Below are positions 1-5,815 of a DNA stretch of 10,462 nucleotides, in pieces. The notes under the pieces were generated by a model, which was given only the letters and a program-made list of their open reading frames with translations, did no database searches and was not told the origin of the DNA. This DNA comes from Coriobacteriia bacterium. GTDB taxonomy: Bacteria > Actinomycetota > Coriobacteriia > Anaerosomatales > JAHIQC01. Position 1 is the stretch's first letter. Every line of letters starts with the position of its first letter. The translations under genes and the position numbers were made by a program. Where the stretch lies: assembly GCA_030653635.1 (NCBI GenBank), contig JAURYZ010000093.1:1-10462 (forward strand), read 5' to 3'.

Positions 1-1048
1 CCGGCGTGGATCGCTGCCCTGCCTTGAGGTCGGCAAGCCTTTGAACCAAGATACCCTCGCCCAAGAGGTTGGCTAGGCGGGCGATGGATCGGCCGTACGT
101 TATGGGCTCATGGAACGGGTGCGTGAAGTTCTGGCTCACGAGAACGGCAAAGTTGGTGTAGGCAGTCTTCTTCTCGGCGTACGAGTGCCCATTGACCGTG
201 ACCACATCGCCGTAGGACTCCGTGGTGACCTCACCGTAGGGGTTCATGCAAAAGGTGCGCACGCGATCACCGAAGAGCTTGGACGTGTAGAGCAGCTTGG
301 CCTCATACAAGTGGTCGGTGAGAGGCTCCATGACCTGTGCCGGGCACTCGACACGAACTCCGATGTCCACCGCGTTGTTGGAAAGCGCCAACCCGAGTGC
401 CTTGGACTGCTCCACAAGCCAATCCGCTCCCTCGCGACCGGGGGCCGCGACAACTGCGGAAGCGGTGACGCACGTCCCGTCGGACAGCTCCACCCCGGTG
501 ACTCGACCCTCCGACGCCAAGATGCGAGCCACTGGGGCCGAGGTGCGCACTTCGACACCTTGAGCCTCTAGGTACGTCCGCATGGCGCCAAGAACCTCAG
601 GTGAGCGATCGGTACCGAGGTGTCGGATCCGCATGGGCACGAGCTGCATGTCCACAGCCGCCGCCTCGCGCATCAAGCGGGCTGTGTGCTGCTCGTCGGG
701 TGTGTGCACGAACGGGTCAGCGCCGAACTTGAGCCAAAGGTCATCGGCATCTTGAAGCAAGGAGTCGAGGGTCGCAGAACCCACATACTCGCCGAGCCAC
801 CCACCTACCTCGCCGGTGAGCGTGAGCTTACCGTCGGAGAAAGCCCCGGCTCCGCCCCAGCCGGTCATGATGTCACAGGTCTTGCAGCCGCTGCATCCGC
901 TCTGGCGTGCAGGACATCGACGCTTCTCGATATCACGGCCCTTTTCAAGGAGCAGCACGCTGATGCCAGGAGTGGCGAGTAGCTCGAGCGCCGCGAAAAT
1001 GCCTGCGGGGCCCGCACCTATCACTACCACGTCATAGGAATCGCTCAT
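1..1048 (-). CDS. FAD-dependent dehydrogenase (COG2509-like), 3' end cut by window
   Basis: An open frame runs from ATG at 1048 to the window edge without a stop, giving 349 residues, so the C-terminus is missing. Residues 6-16 (DVVVIGAGPAG) are a Rossmann dinucleotide-binding motif, followed by an acidic strand end (LLLEKG, about 32-37). A cysteine cluster C45-x6-C52-x2-C55-x2-C58 leads directly into GWGGAGAFSDGKL (63-75). This combination, with FGDRVRTFCMNPYGE and VNGHSYAEKKT further on, matches the uncharacterised FAD-dependent dehydrogenase family COG2509 as I know it. A flavoprotein redox role is therefore likely but the substrate is unknown. The four cysteines may bind a metal or Fe-S cluster; that is inference. 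An AUGGAGCUGGU leader places GGAG five bases before the ATG. It is divergent from the glutaredoxin gene, which hints at shared redox physiology. Confidence 0.88.
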   Translation of the reverse strand, partial: MSDSYDVVVIGAGPAGIFAALELLATPGISVLLLEKGRDIEKRRCPARQSGCSGCKTCDIMTGWGGAGAFSDGKLTLTGEVGGWLGEYVGSATLDSLLQDADDLWLKFGADPFVHTPDEQHTARLMREAAAVDMQLVPMRIRHLGTDRSPEVLGAMRTYLEAQGVEVRTSAPVARILASEGRVTGVELSDGTCVTASAVVAAPGREGADWLVEQSKALGLALSNNAVDIGVRVECPAQVMEPLTDHLYEAKLLYTSKLFGDRVRTFCMNPYGEVTTESYGDVVTVNGHSYAEKKTAYTNFAVLVSQNFTHPFHEPITYGRSIARLANLLGEGILVQRLADLKAGQRSTP

Positions 1049-1090
1049 ACCAGCTCCATTCGGACTGACGTATTGGACGCACTGGGGAAT

Positions 1091-1120
1091 ATCCTAATCA
1101 GCAGCGCATATGACACTCAA
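1091..1120 (-). promoter_or_regulatory. Candidate promoter of the FAD dehydrogenase
   Basis: On the minus strand TTGAGT (1120-1115) and TAGGAT (1096-1091) are separated by 18 bases. Each matches four of six positions of the sigma-70-type -35 and -10 hexamers. The implied start site is about 35 bases before the ATG at 1048. It lies in the 82-base divergent region shared with the glutaredoxin gene. The match is modest and nothing else confirms it. Confidence 0.3.
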
Positions 1121-1130
1121 GGGGTGCGAG

Positions 1131-1409
1131 ATGGTACGGAAGCGCAATCGTAGAACCAAGCAAGCCGATCCACCACTCAAACACGTGAAAGTGTACTCCA
1201 CGCCTGCTTGTCCTTGGTGCAAAGTCGCCAAGGCATACCTCAAGGACAACGACATCCCATTCATGGATATCGACGTCAGCCGTGACAGGGCTGGGCTCAA
1301 GGAAATGCTCGCTATGACCGGACAGCACGGAGTGCCGGTGCTCCTCGTGGGCGAGAAGACGATGGTTGGATGGAACCCGGGCGAGTTCGAGAAGCTACGT
1401 CGGCACTAG
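1131..1409 (+). CDS. Glutaredoxin-family protein (YruB-like)
   Basis: This 92-residue protein is a single thioredoxin-fold redox domain with a short basic N-terminal leader (about residues 1-17). The strand VKVYST leads into the active site C27-P-W-C30, and GVPV (67-70) supplies the cis-proline turn next to the active site. The CPWC motif plus TGQxGVPV resembles the YruB glutaredoxin subfamily rather than classical CPYC glutaredoxins. It probably performs dithiol-disulfide exchange, with reductant and client unknown. An ATG at 1110 would add seven residues but has no ribosome site. The ATG at 1131 follows AAGGGG six bases upstream and is preferred. It is the only plus-strand gene here. It converges on dnaB with four bases between stops and has no visible terminator of its own. 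Confidence 0.88.
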   Translation: MVRKRNRRTKQADPPLKHVKVYSTPACPWCKVAKAYLKDNDIPFMDIDVSRDRAGLKEMLAMTGQHGVPVLLVGEKTMVGWNPGEFEKLRRH

Positions 1410-1413
1410 AATC

Positions 1414-2799
1414 CTATCGGACCACGTCAATGAAGTCCGTGAACTTGGTGTAGCGCTCGTTGAACACGAGCCTCTCGGTACCGATCGGTCCGTTGCGGTG
1501 CTTGGCCACGATGATCTCAGCCACACCCTTGGCGGGCCGATCCTCTTCTTCGCCTTCGTTGCGCGGATCGGTGTTGCGGTCCAGGAACATGACCACATCC
1601 GCATCCTGCTCGATGGCTCCGGACTCTCTGAGGTCGGACAGTTGGGGCCGCTTTCCCGCTCGCTGCTCAACGGCTCGCGAGAGCTGAGACAGCGCGATGA
1701 CCGGCACATGCAGCTCCTTCGCCAGGATCTTGAGCCCTCGGCTAATCTCGGAGATCTCAACCTGGCGATTCTCGGAGCGACGCCCCCCCGGCTGCATCAG
1801 CTGTAGGTAGTCGACGATGATCAGGCCGTCTTTCTTGCCGGACAGCAATCGACGTGCCTTGGCACGGATCTCAAGAATCGAGATGCCCGGCGAGTCGTCG
1901 ACGTGCAAATCGAGCTTTGCGAGCTGGCCCATCGCCCGATGGATGTCGCCCCACGCCGGATCCTTGATGCGCCCCGTGCGCACGTCTTGCGAGTTGATGC
2001 GCGCCTCGGAACACAGGATTCTTTGAATCAGCTGCTCGGCTGACATCTCGAGGCTGAACACCCCGACCGTCGCGCCTGACTTGGCCGCGTTGACCGCAAT
2101 GTTGAGCGCGAGAGCCGTCTTTCCGACTGCAGGACGAGCCGCGAGGATGATCAGATCGGAGCGATGAAGCCCAGCGAGAAGCTCGTCGAGATCCTTAAAG
2201 CCGGTTGGGACACCGGTGATCTTCTCCTGCCGCTCGAACAACTCCTCGAGCTGCTTGAAGCTCTCCTCTAGCAGTTCATCAATCGGCTTAAAGTTCGACT
2301 TAATGCGCTCATTGGTGACTTCGAAGATGAGACGCTCGGCTTTGTCGATGACCTCATCAAGGTCATCAGGTGCCTGGTATCCCATGGAAACAATCTGCGT
2401 AGCCGCGCCGATAAGCGCCCGCAACATCGCGGTACGCTTCACAATCTCGCCGTAGCGACTGGCGTTGGCCGCCGTGGGCACGACTTGAGTGATATCGATC
2501 AGATAGGTCTTGCCCCCGACCTGCTCAAGTTCCCCAGTAGACTCGAGCCGATCCGCGACACTCACGTGGTCAACGGGCACGTTCGAGTTATACAGGTGTC
2601 CGATCGCGGCGAATATCTTCTGGTGGGCAGGGCGATAGAACTCCGTCGAACCGAGAGAAGACAGTGCGTTCTCAGCCGCTTCGTGCGACAGGAACATCGA
2701 GCCCAAGAGCGCCTGTTCCGCCTCGAGGTTATGAGGCGGCACCTGCGCCACCGAGGTCACTCCATTCATGGCCCTGTCGCGAATCGCGCTTTCAGACAC
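1414..2799 (-). CDS. dnaB: Replicative DNA helicase DnaB
   Basis: This 461-residue protein has the full length expected for DnaB, the hexameric helicase that unwinds DNA at the fork and recruits primase. The N-terminal domain starts at PPHNLEAEQALLGSM (21-35). The RecA-like motor follows after a helical linker (about 170-200). Walker A is ARPAVGKT (221-228), the catalytic glutamate is E251 in SLEMS, Walker B is LIIVDYLQL (326-334, D330), SQLSR is 371-375, and KHRNGP (433-438) carries the trans-acting basic residues. No intein interrupts the Walker A or DYLQL sites, which are common insertion points. The start is GTG at 2799, with GGAGG four bases upstream. An ATG ten codons in (2769) is a weaker alternative. 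The gene follows the rplI terminator and has its own leader. Confidence 0.98.
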   Translation of the reverse strand: MSESAIRDRAMNGVTSVAQVPPHNLEAEQALLGSMFLSHEAAENALSSLGSTEFYRPAHQKIFAAIGHLYNSNVPVDHVSVADRLESTGELEQVGGKTYLIDITQVVPTAANASRYGEIVKRTAMLRALIGAATQIVSMGYQAPDDLDEVIDKAERLIFEVTNERIKSNFKPIDELLEESFKQLEELFERQEKITGVPTGFKDLDELLAGLHRSDLIILAARPAVGKTALALNIAVNAAKSGATVGVFSLEMSAEQLIQRILCSEARINSQDVRTGRIKDPAWGDIHRAMGQLAKLDLHVDDSPGISILEIRAKARRLLSGKKDGLIIVDYLQLMQPGGRRSENRQVEISEISRGLKILAKELHVPVIALSQLSRAVEQRAGKRPQLSDLRESGAIEQDADVVMFLDRNTDPRNEGEEEDRPAKGVAEIIVAKHRNGPIGTERLVFNERYTKFTDFIDVVR

Positions 2800-2852
2800 C
2801 GTTCCTCCAGCTCTCGAACACGGTCCGCAGCAACGATGCGGGATTCTTCCCG

Positions 2853-2881
2853 ATTGTAGGCGGGGGCTGTGACATATTCGA
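2853..2881 (-). promoter_or_regulatory. Candidate dnaB promoter
   Basis: TACAAT on the minus strand (2858-2853) matches five of six -10 positions. Seventeen bases upstream lies TCGAAT (2881-2876), which matches only three of six -35 positions. The -10 is 54 bases before the GTG start. Because an intrinsic terminator ends rplI transcription upstream, dnaB would need such a promoter. The -10 is convincing; the -35 is weak. Confidence 0.38.
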
Positions 2882-2895
2882 GCGTGGCGTTGCAG

Positions 2896-2955
2896 TCATC
2901 CACAGGCGCGCGAGGCTATGACCTCAAGGTTCGATGGTTATCCCGAGTATCCACA
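2896..2955 (+). promoter_or_regulatory. DnaA-box-like sequences upstream of dnaB
   Basis: TCATCCACA (2896-2904) and GTATCCACA (2947-2955) each differ from the DnaA box TTATCCACA at one position. They share the 8-mer ATCCACAG and point the same way, 51 bases apart. A poorer copy, TTATCCCGA (2938-2946, two mismatches), abuts the second. They lie between the rplI terminator and the candidate dnaB promoter. The region is not AT-rich and has too few boxes to call an origin. Control of dnaB by DnaA is the likelier reading, if the sites are real. Confidence 0.35.
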
Positions 2956-2978
2956 GATTGCGGTCGCAATGTGCGCCC

Positions 2979-3012
2979 AACAGAAACGCCACCCGTGTAC
3001 TTGCGGGTGGCG
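2979..3012 (-). terminator. Rho-independent terminator after rplI
   Basis: A perfect 8-base-pair stem is formed by CGCCACCC (minus strand, 3012-3005) and GGGTGGCG (2994-2987), extendable by one C-G pair. It has an 8-base loop and is followed by TTTCTGTT. It lies about 30 bases past the rplI stop and ends the ribosomal operon before dnaB. The uridine tract is interrupted, so some read-through into dnaB is possible. Confidence 0.72.
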
Positions 3013-3043
3013 CTCCGGCTGAGCTTCTCGTACGTGGCTCGGG

Positions 3044-3610
3044 CTACTCGGCCTCAGGGTTCTGTTCAACCTCTTCGACGTCAGCCTCGACCTCGACTAC
3101 CTCGTCCACCATCGTCTCCTCGGCCTTAACGACCTCTTCGACGACATCCGGAACGACCGGAGCGCCTTCGGCGACGACGTTGATCATGATTGTCGCTTTG
3201 ACATCACGGTATACGTGAACCTGCACGGGGTGCAGGCCTGTCTCCTTGATGGTGCCATGGACGTCCATCTGCTTGCGATCGACAACTAGTTCGTACTGCT
3301 GAGCGATCGCGTCTTCGATCATCTGGCTCGTGATGGAGCCGTACAGACGACCTTCTTCGCCTACCTTGGCCTCGATGCGAACGACCTTGCCTTCAAGGCC
3401 GGCCGCGATGCTCGCGGCACCATTGAGGCGAGTGGCCTCACGGTTGCGCACATTGTGCATGCGCTGCTCGAGCTGCTTGAGGTTCCCGCTGGTGGCCTCG
3501 ATGGCCATCTTGCGCGCGAACAGGTAGTTCACGGCATAGCCGCGCGCGACGTCGATGACGTCGCCCTCGCCGCCCTTGCCTTTGACTTCCTGGGTGAGAA
3601 TCACCTTCAT
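3044..3610 (-). CDS. rplI: 50S ribosomal protein bL9 with acidic C-terminal tail
   Basis: The first 147 or so residues are a standard bL9. The N-terminal rRNA-binding domain begins MKVILTQEVKGKGGEGD and includes the conserved ARGYAVNYLFARKMA (22-36). A long connecting helix spans about 42-75, and the C-terminal domain spans about 76-147 (GRLYGSIT near 88-95). bL9 binds 23S rRNA near the L1 stalk and helps maintain reading-frame fidelity. The protein is 188 residues, against about 150 usual. The extra 41 residues (148-188) are low-complexity Val/Glu/Asp with 16 acidic residues and one lysine. The ATG at 3610 has AAGGGAG upstream. It is the last gene of the rpsF operon, 58 bases after DUF2232, with a hairpin in that gap. 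Confidence 0.96.
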   Translation of the reverse strand: MKVILTQEVKGKGGEGDVIDVARGYAVNYLFARKMAIEATSGNLKQLEQRMHNVRNREATRLNGAASIAAGLEGKVVRIEAKVGEEGRLYGSITSQMIEDAIAQQYELVVDRKQMDVHGTIKETGLHPVQVHVYRDVKATIMINVVAEGAPVVPDVVEEVVKAEETMVDEVVEVEADVEEVEQNPEAE

Positions 3611-3631
3611 TGCATACTCCCTTGAATCCGG

Positions 3632-3647
3632 GCCGGGTCTCCCCGGC
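3632..3647 (-). promoter_or_regulatory. GNRA-capped hairpin before rplI
   Basis: In the mRNA, GCCGGG and CCCGGC form a perfect 6-base-pair stem around a GAGA tetraloop, a GNRA-type loop. It sits between the DUF2232 stop (3669) and the rplI ribosome site, about 20 bases before the start codon. No uridine run follows, so it is not an intrinsic terminator. A processing, stability or translational element is possible. Confidence 0.45.
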
Positions 3648-3668
3648 TCGAGAAGTGCCTTATGACTC

Positions 3669-4610
3669 CTAGAGTCCTTCTGCGGGTCCTTCGATACCTT
3701 CGGATCCCGTCCCGCGGTCGAGCCGCCGGAAGTTGATCCAAAAATCCAACAGGCCCGCCATACTGACTACCCATGTTGCTGCATCAACGAGCAATGCAAC
3801 GACCACACCGATGACCAGAGCCACGCGTCCGGTCCCACCCGCTCGCAAGAGAGCCGCCACGAGGGCAAGGCCCTGTACGAGCAGTGCAACACGAACCACG
3901 AGCAACAGGTTCAATCCCATGATCATCAAAACGCCGTCCGAGCCACCCCAAACACGACCCGCAGCCATGAGCAGCACTGCGGTGACGAGCGGCCAAAGCA
4001 CGTGCGGACTAAGATCGGTACGATCCAGCTTTGGCACCGGCCGGATCACAGCATCTGCTCGCCTAGCGGACCAGACGAGCGCGTACAGTGTGGGAACCAC
4101 GACAGCGAACCCGAGCATGACGTACACGGCTGGCGCGAACTGGATCATGGTCTTGGTCATCGCATCGACATCCATGCCGCTGAAAGCCCGGTTCCCAAGA
4201 ACCACCGTGGCCTGGGAAGCAGCCTCATTCATATACTCTCGGATCGTGAGGCCGTTCAGGCGTGCAGTCATGTACTCCGCACCCGCCATTCCGACACCCA
4301 ACACCACTCCGAGCCAAACTCCGACCTGATACACATCGGCGCGTCGCAGCCGCTGAGCGGCGCTGAGAATACCGAGGACCGCAAGGCCCACGGCAACCAT
4401 GTCACCTGGACGCAACCATCCGCCCACTACAGTCGCCATGATCGCGACAAGCGCAGCGGCCATCGAGCGCTCACGGTACACGAGCCCGCCGAGCGAAGCT
4501 GCACACAGCGGGATCCCCACGAAGGGGAACACCGGTGTCAGCATCGCGCCGGCTATACACGCCACCGAAAGCAACACGACATCACGCATATCAGTCAGTT
4601 TGGTCAGCAT
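3669..4610 (-). CDS. DUF2232 (YybS-like) multi-pass membrane protein
   Basis: This 313-residue, strongly hydrophobic protein has about seven or eight predicted helices and ends in a polar tail. The segments DVVLLSVACIAGAMLTP near the start and GLLDFWINFRRLDRG near the end fit the DUF2232/YybS family. Members commonly sit between rpsR and rplI in Gram-positive genomes. The function is unknown. A substrate-binding, ECF-transporter-like S-component fold has been suggested for the family, but nothing here names a substrate. The ATG at 4610, four bases after the rpsR stop, is chosen as the start. A longer frame from TTG at 4637 overlaps rpsR by 23 bases and has no ribosome site. The close spacing implies translational coupling to rpsR. 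Confidence 0.85.
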   Translation of the reverse strand: MLTKLTDMRDVVLLSVACIAGAMLTPVFPFVGIPLCAASLGGLVYRERSMAAALVAIMATVVGGWLRPGDMVAVGLAVLGILSAAQRLRRADVYQVGVWLGVVLGVGMAGAEYMTARLNGLTIREYMNEAASQATVVLGNRAFSGMDVDAMTKTMIQFAPAVYVMLGFAVVVPTLYALVWSARRADAVIRPVPKLDRTDLSPHVLWPLVTAVLLMAAGRVWGGSDGVLMIMGLNLLLVVRVALLVQGLALVAALLRAGGTGRVALVIGVVVALLVDAATWVVSMAGLLDFWINFRRLDRGTGSEGIEGPAEGL

Positions 4611-4614
4611 GAGT

Positions 4615-4878
4615 CTACCTACGACCCCTGCCATCAACGCGTCCGCTGACTACGGGCACTGTGTACGGGACCAAAGCCATCTCGCGGGCGCGCTTGACTG
4701 CCATCGAGAGGCTGTGCTGATGCTGGGCGCAGGTCCCAGTGACGCGACGGGGCTTGATCTTGCCACGGTCGGTCATGAACTTGCGGAGCATCTGCACATC
4801 CTTGTAATCGATGTACTCTGCTTTGTCCTTGCAAAACGCACAGTACTTGCGGCGCGGCTTGCGTGCGTAATCCGACAT
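4615..4878 (-). CDS. rpsR: 30S ribosomal protein bS18, zinc-ribbon form
   Basis: This 87-residue protein has the full bS18 core: [51 protein letters not shown]13, C16, C50 and H53 form the metal-binding (zinc-containing, C+) version of the fold. About 15 residues after ALVPY form a basic tail. bS18 pairs with bS6 on the platform of the small subunit, which fits rpsF being first in the same operon. The ATG at 4878 is preceded by AAAGGAGGAAAG, a near-ideal ribosome site. A tandem hairpin array lies just upstream, and the loop of the larger hairpin is complementary to that site, suggesting translational control. The DUF2232 gene starts four bases downstream. Confidence 0.97.
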   Translation of the reverse strand: MSDYARKPRRKYCAFCKDKAEYIDYKDVQMLRKFMTDRGKIKPRRVTGTCAQHQHSLSMAVKRAREMALVPYTVPVVSGRVDGRGRR

Positions 4879-4880
4879 CG

Positions 4881-4941
4881 CTTTCCTCCTTTCGTCTCAT
4901 CCGAGACGTTCACGCGACCGGCGGGAGGAGACCGCCGGTCG
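4881..4941 (-). promoter_or_regulatory. Tandem hairpins with loop complementary to the rpsR ribosome site
   Basis: In the ssb-rpsR gap the mRNA can form a perfect 10-base-pair stem (CGACCGGCGG at 4941-4932 with CCGCCGGTCG at 4924-4915). A 7-base loop UCUCCUC caps it. A second 6-base-pair hairpin (CGTCTC 4908-4903, GAGACG 4898-4893) follows. The ribosome site AAAGGAGGAAAG (4892-4881) comes next. Loop bases UCCUC, plus the adjoining stem C, are exactly complementary to GGAGGA in that site. A loop-to-SD pseudoknot could block rpsR translation. No uridine tract follows, so this is not an intrinsic terminator. Confidence 0.5.
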
Positions 4942-4953
4942 TTCACGATAGAA

Positions 4954-5373
4954 CTAGAACGGTATTTCGCTGTCATCCATGGGAGCTACCGAAGCAGCTG
5001 ACTCCTTGAAGCTTGAACCGCCCGAAGAGGACGAGCCGCCGTCACGAGAGGACATGAACTCAATCTCGTCGACGACAACTTCGACCTTGGAGCGCTTCTC
5101 GCCCTGTGGGGTCTCCCACGAGCTCCACCTGAGCTTGCCCTCGATGGCTACCTTGGATCCCTTGGAAAGGAACCGCGAGACCGCCTCGGCGCGGGTACCG
5201 AACATCGTCACATCGATGTAGTTCGGCTTATCTTCCCACTCGCCGGTCTGCTGGTTCTTCGCGCGGTCGTTGACCGCAACGCCCATCTTGAGTACCGCCA
5301 TACCGCCCGCTGTCGAGCGAAGCTCGGGGTCGCGAGTCAGGTTGCCGGTTATGGTCACTCGGTTGATGCTCAA
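4954..5373 (-). CDS. ssb: Single-stranded DNA-binding protein SSB
   Basis: This 139-residue protein is a typical bacterial SSB, which coats single-stranded DNA as a tetramer and recruits replication and repair enzymes. The OB-fold spans about residues 1-107, starting MSINRVTITGNLTRDPELR and including the YIDVTMFG and WSSWETPQGEKRSK segments. A flexible Gly/Ser linker (about 111-128) follows. The C-terminal tip DDSEIPF is the conserved acidic peptide that binds partner proteins. The start codon is TTG at 5373, with AAGGTGG five bases upstream; no ATG or GTG fits the conserved N-terminus. It is second in the operon, 67 bases after rpsF, with a hairpin in that gap. Confidence 0.97.
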   Translation of the reverse strand: MSINRVTITGNLTRDPELRSTAGGMAVLKMGVAVNDRAKNQQTGEWEDKPNYIDVTMFGTRAEAVSRFLSKGSKVAIEGKLRWSSWETPQGEKRSKVEVVVDEIEFMSSRDGGSSSSGGSSFKESAASVAPMDDSEIPF

Positions 5374-5425
5374 TTAAACCACCTTCTCATTCCGCTACGT
5401 CACTTGATGATCCGGACGTCACGCG

Positions 5426-5439
5426 GGTGTCAAGACACC
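5426..5439 (-). promoter_or_regulatory. Hairpin just after the rpsF stop
   Basis: GGTGTC and GACACC form a perfect inverted repeat with only two bases between them. As RNA it would be a 5-base-pair stem with a CUUG tetraloop, directly after the rpsF stop codon. No uridine run follows. It may be an RNA processing or mRNA-stability element; its role is unknown. Confidence 0.35.
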
Positions 5440-5440
5440 G

Positions 5441-5734
5441 CTAGTCGCGGTCTTCGCGACGGACGACCATGAAACGTACGACCGGATCGGTGATGCGAAG
5501 CACGCGGTCAATCTCGGCGATCGCCGAGGCGGTGGCGTGAAAGTCGATAACGGCGTAATCGCCGTCAGTGAGCTTGTCGATCTCGAATGCGAGACGACGT
5601 TTGCCCCAGTCATCGACGTTGTCGACAACGCCACCATCAGCGGTGATGAGCCCCTGAGCCTTCTCGAGCGTGGACGCACGCATCTCGTCGTCGAGGGTAG
5701 GGTTGAGCATAAGCATAAGTTCATAAGCCTTCAC
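5441..5734 (-). CDS. rpsF: 30S ribosomal protein bS6
   Basis: This 97-residue protein has the full length and ferredoxin-like fold of bS6. It opens MKAYELMLMLNPTLDDE, contains DNVDDWGKRRLAFEIDKLTDGDYAVIDF in the middle (written here only by its conserved stretches WGKRRLAFEI and DGDYAVIDF), and ends RITDPVVRFMVVRRED. bS6 binds bS18 and 16S rRNA on the small-subunit platform. The start is GTG at 5734, preceded by AAGGGAGGTGA, one of the best ribosome sites in the window. It is the first gene of the ribosomal operon. An 81-base gap separates it from the M23 gene, with hairpins but no clear terminator, so read-through from the M23 gene is possible. Confidence 0.96.
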   Translation of the reverse strand: MKAYELMLMLNPTLDDEMRASTLEKAQGLITADGGVVDNVDDWGKRRLAFEIDKLTDGDYAVIDFHATASAIAEIDRVLRITDPVVRFMVVRREDRD

Positions 5735-5749
5735 TGGTTCACCTCCCTT

Positions 5750-5790
5750 GGGCTTTACGGCCCCGGGACAAGTGAAGGCTTCGCCCGGAG
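5750..5790 (-). promoter_or_regulatory. Structured rpsF leader, possible S6:S18 autoregulatory RNA
   Basis: Two overlapping pairings are possible in the leader. The first is CUCCGGG (5790-5784) with CCCGGGG (5767-5761). The second is GGGC (5763-5760) with GCCC (5753-5750) around loop CGUAAA. They share bases and exclude each other, and the second ends directly at the ribosome site. The shared segment carries a CCG triplet. Known S6:S18 leader RNAs feature a CCG bulge, so feedback by the bS6-bS18 complex is possible but unproven here. Confidence 0.3.
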
Positions 5791-5815
5791 CAGGAAATGA
5801 AGCTTACGGAGTGTA

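Noticed and set aside
110..571. Plus-strand frame of 153 codons
   Set aside because: It lies opposite the FAD dehydrogenase, whose protein carries clear family motifs. No ribosome site or family signature is seen on the plus strand.
620..982. Plus-strand frame of 120 codons
   Set aside because: Antisense shadow of the conserved FAD/Cys-cluster region of the dehydrogenase.
1414..2799. Intein in DnaB
   Set aside because: The protein is 461 residues, collinear with ordinary DnaB, with uninterrupted Walker A and DYLQL motifs.
2800..2850. Short CGGGA/TCCCG hairpin in the dnaB leader
   Set aside because: Five base pairs in GC-rich sequence is expected by chance and no ribosome-site overlap or terminator tract accompanies it.
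2800..3043. Possible replication origin upstream of dnaB
   Set aside because: Only two or three imperfect DnaA boxes, no AT-rich unwinding region and no dnaA or dnaN nearby.
3733..4649. Long overlapping plus-strand frames (198 and 215 codons)
   Set aside because: They are antisense to the DUF2232 membrane gene. Their low-complexity Thr/Ser/Ala or His/Arg composition is typical of GC-rich antisense frames.
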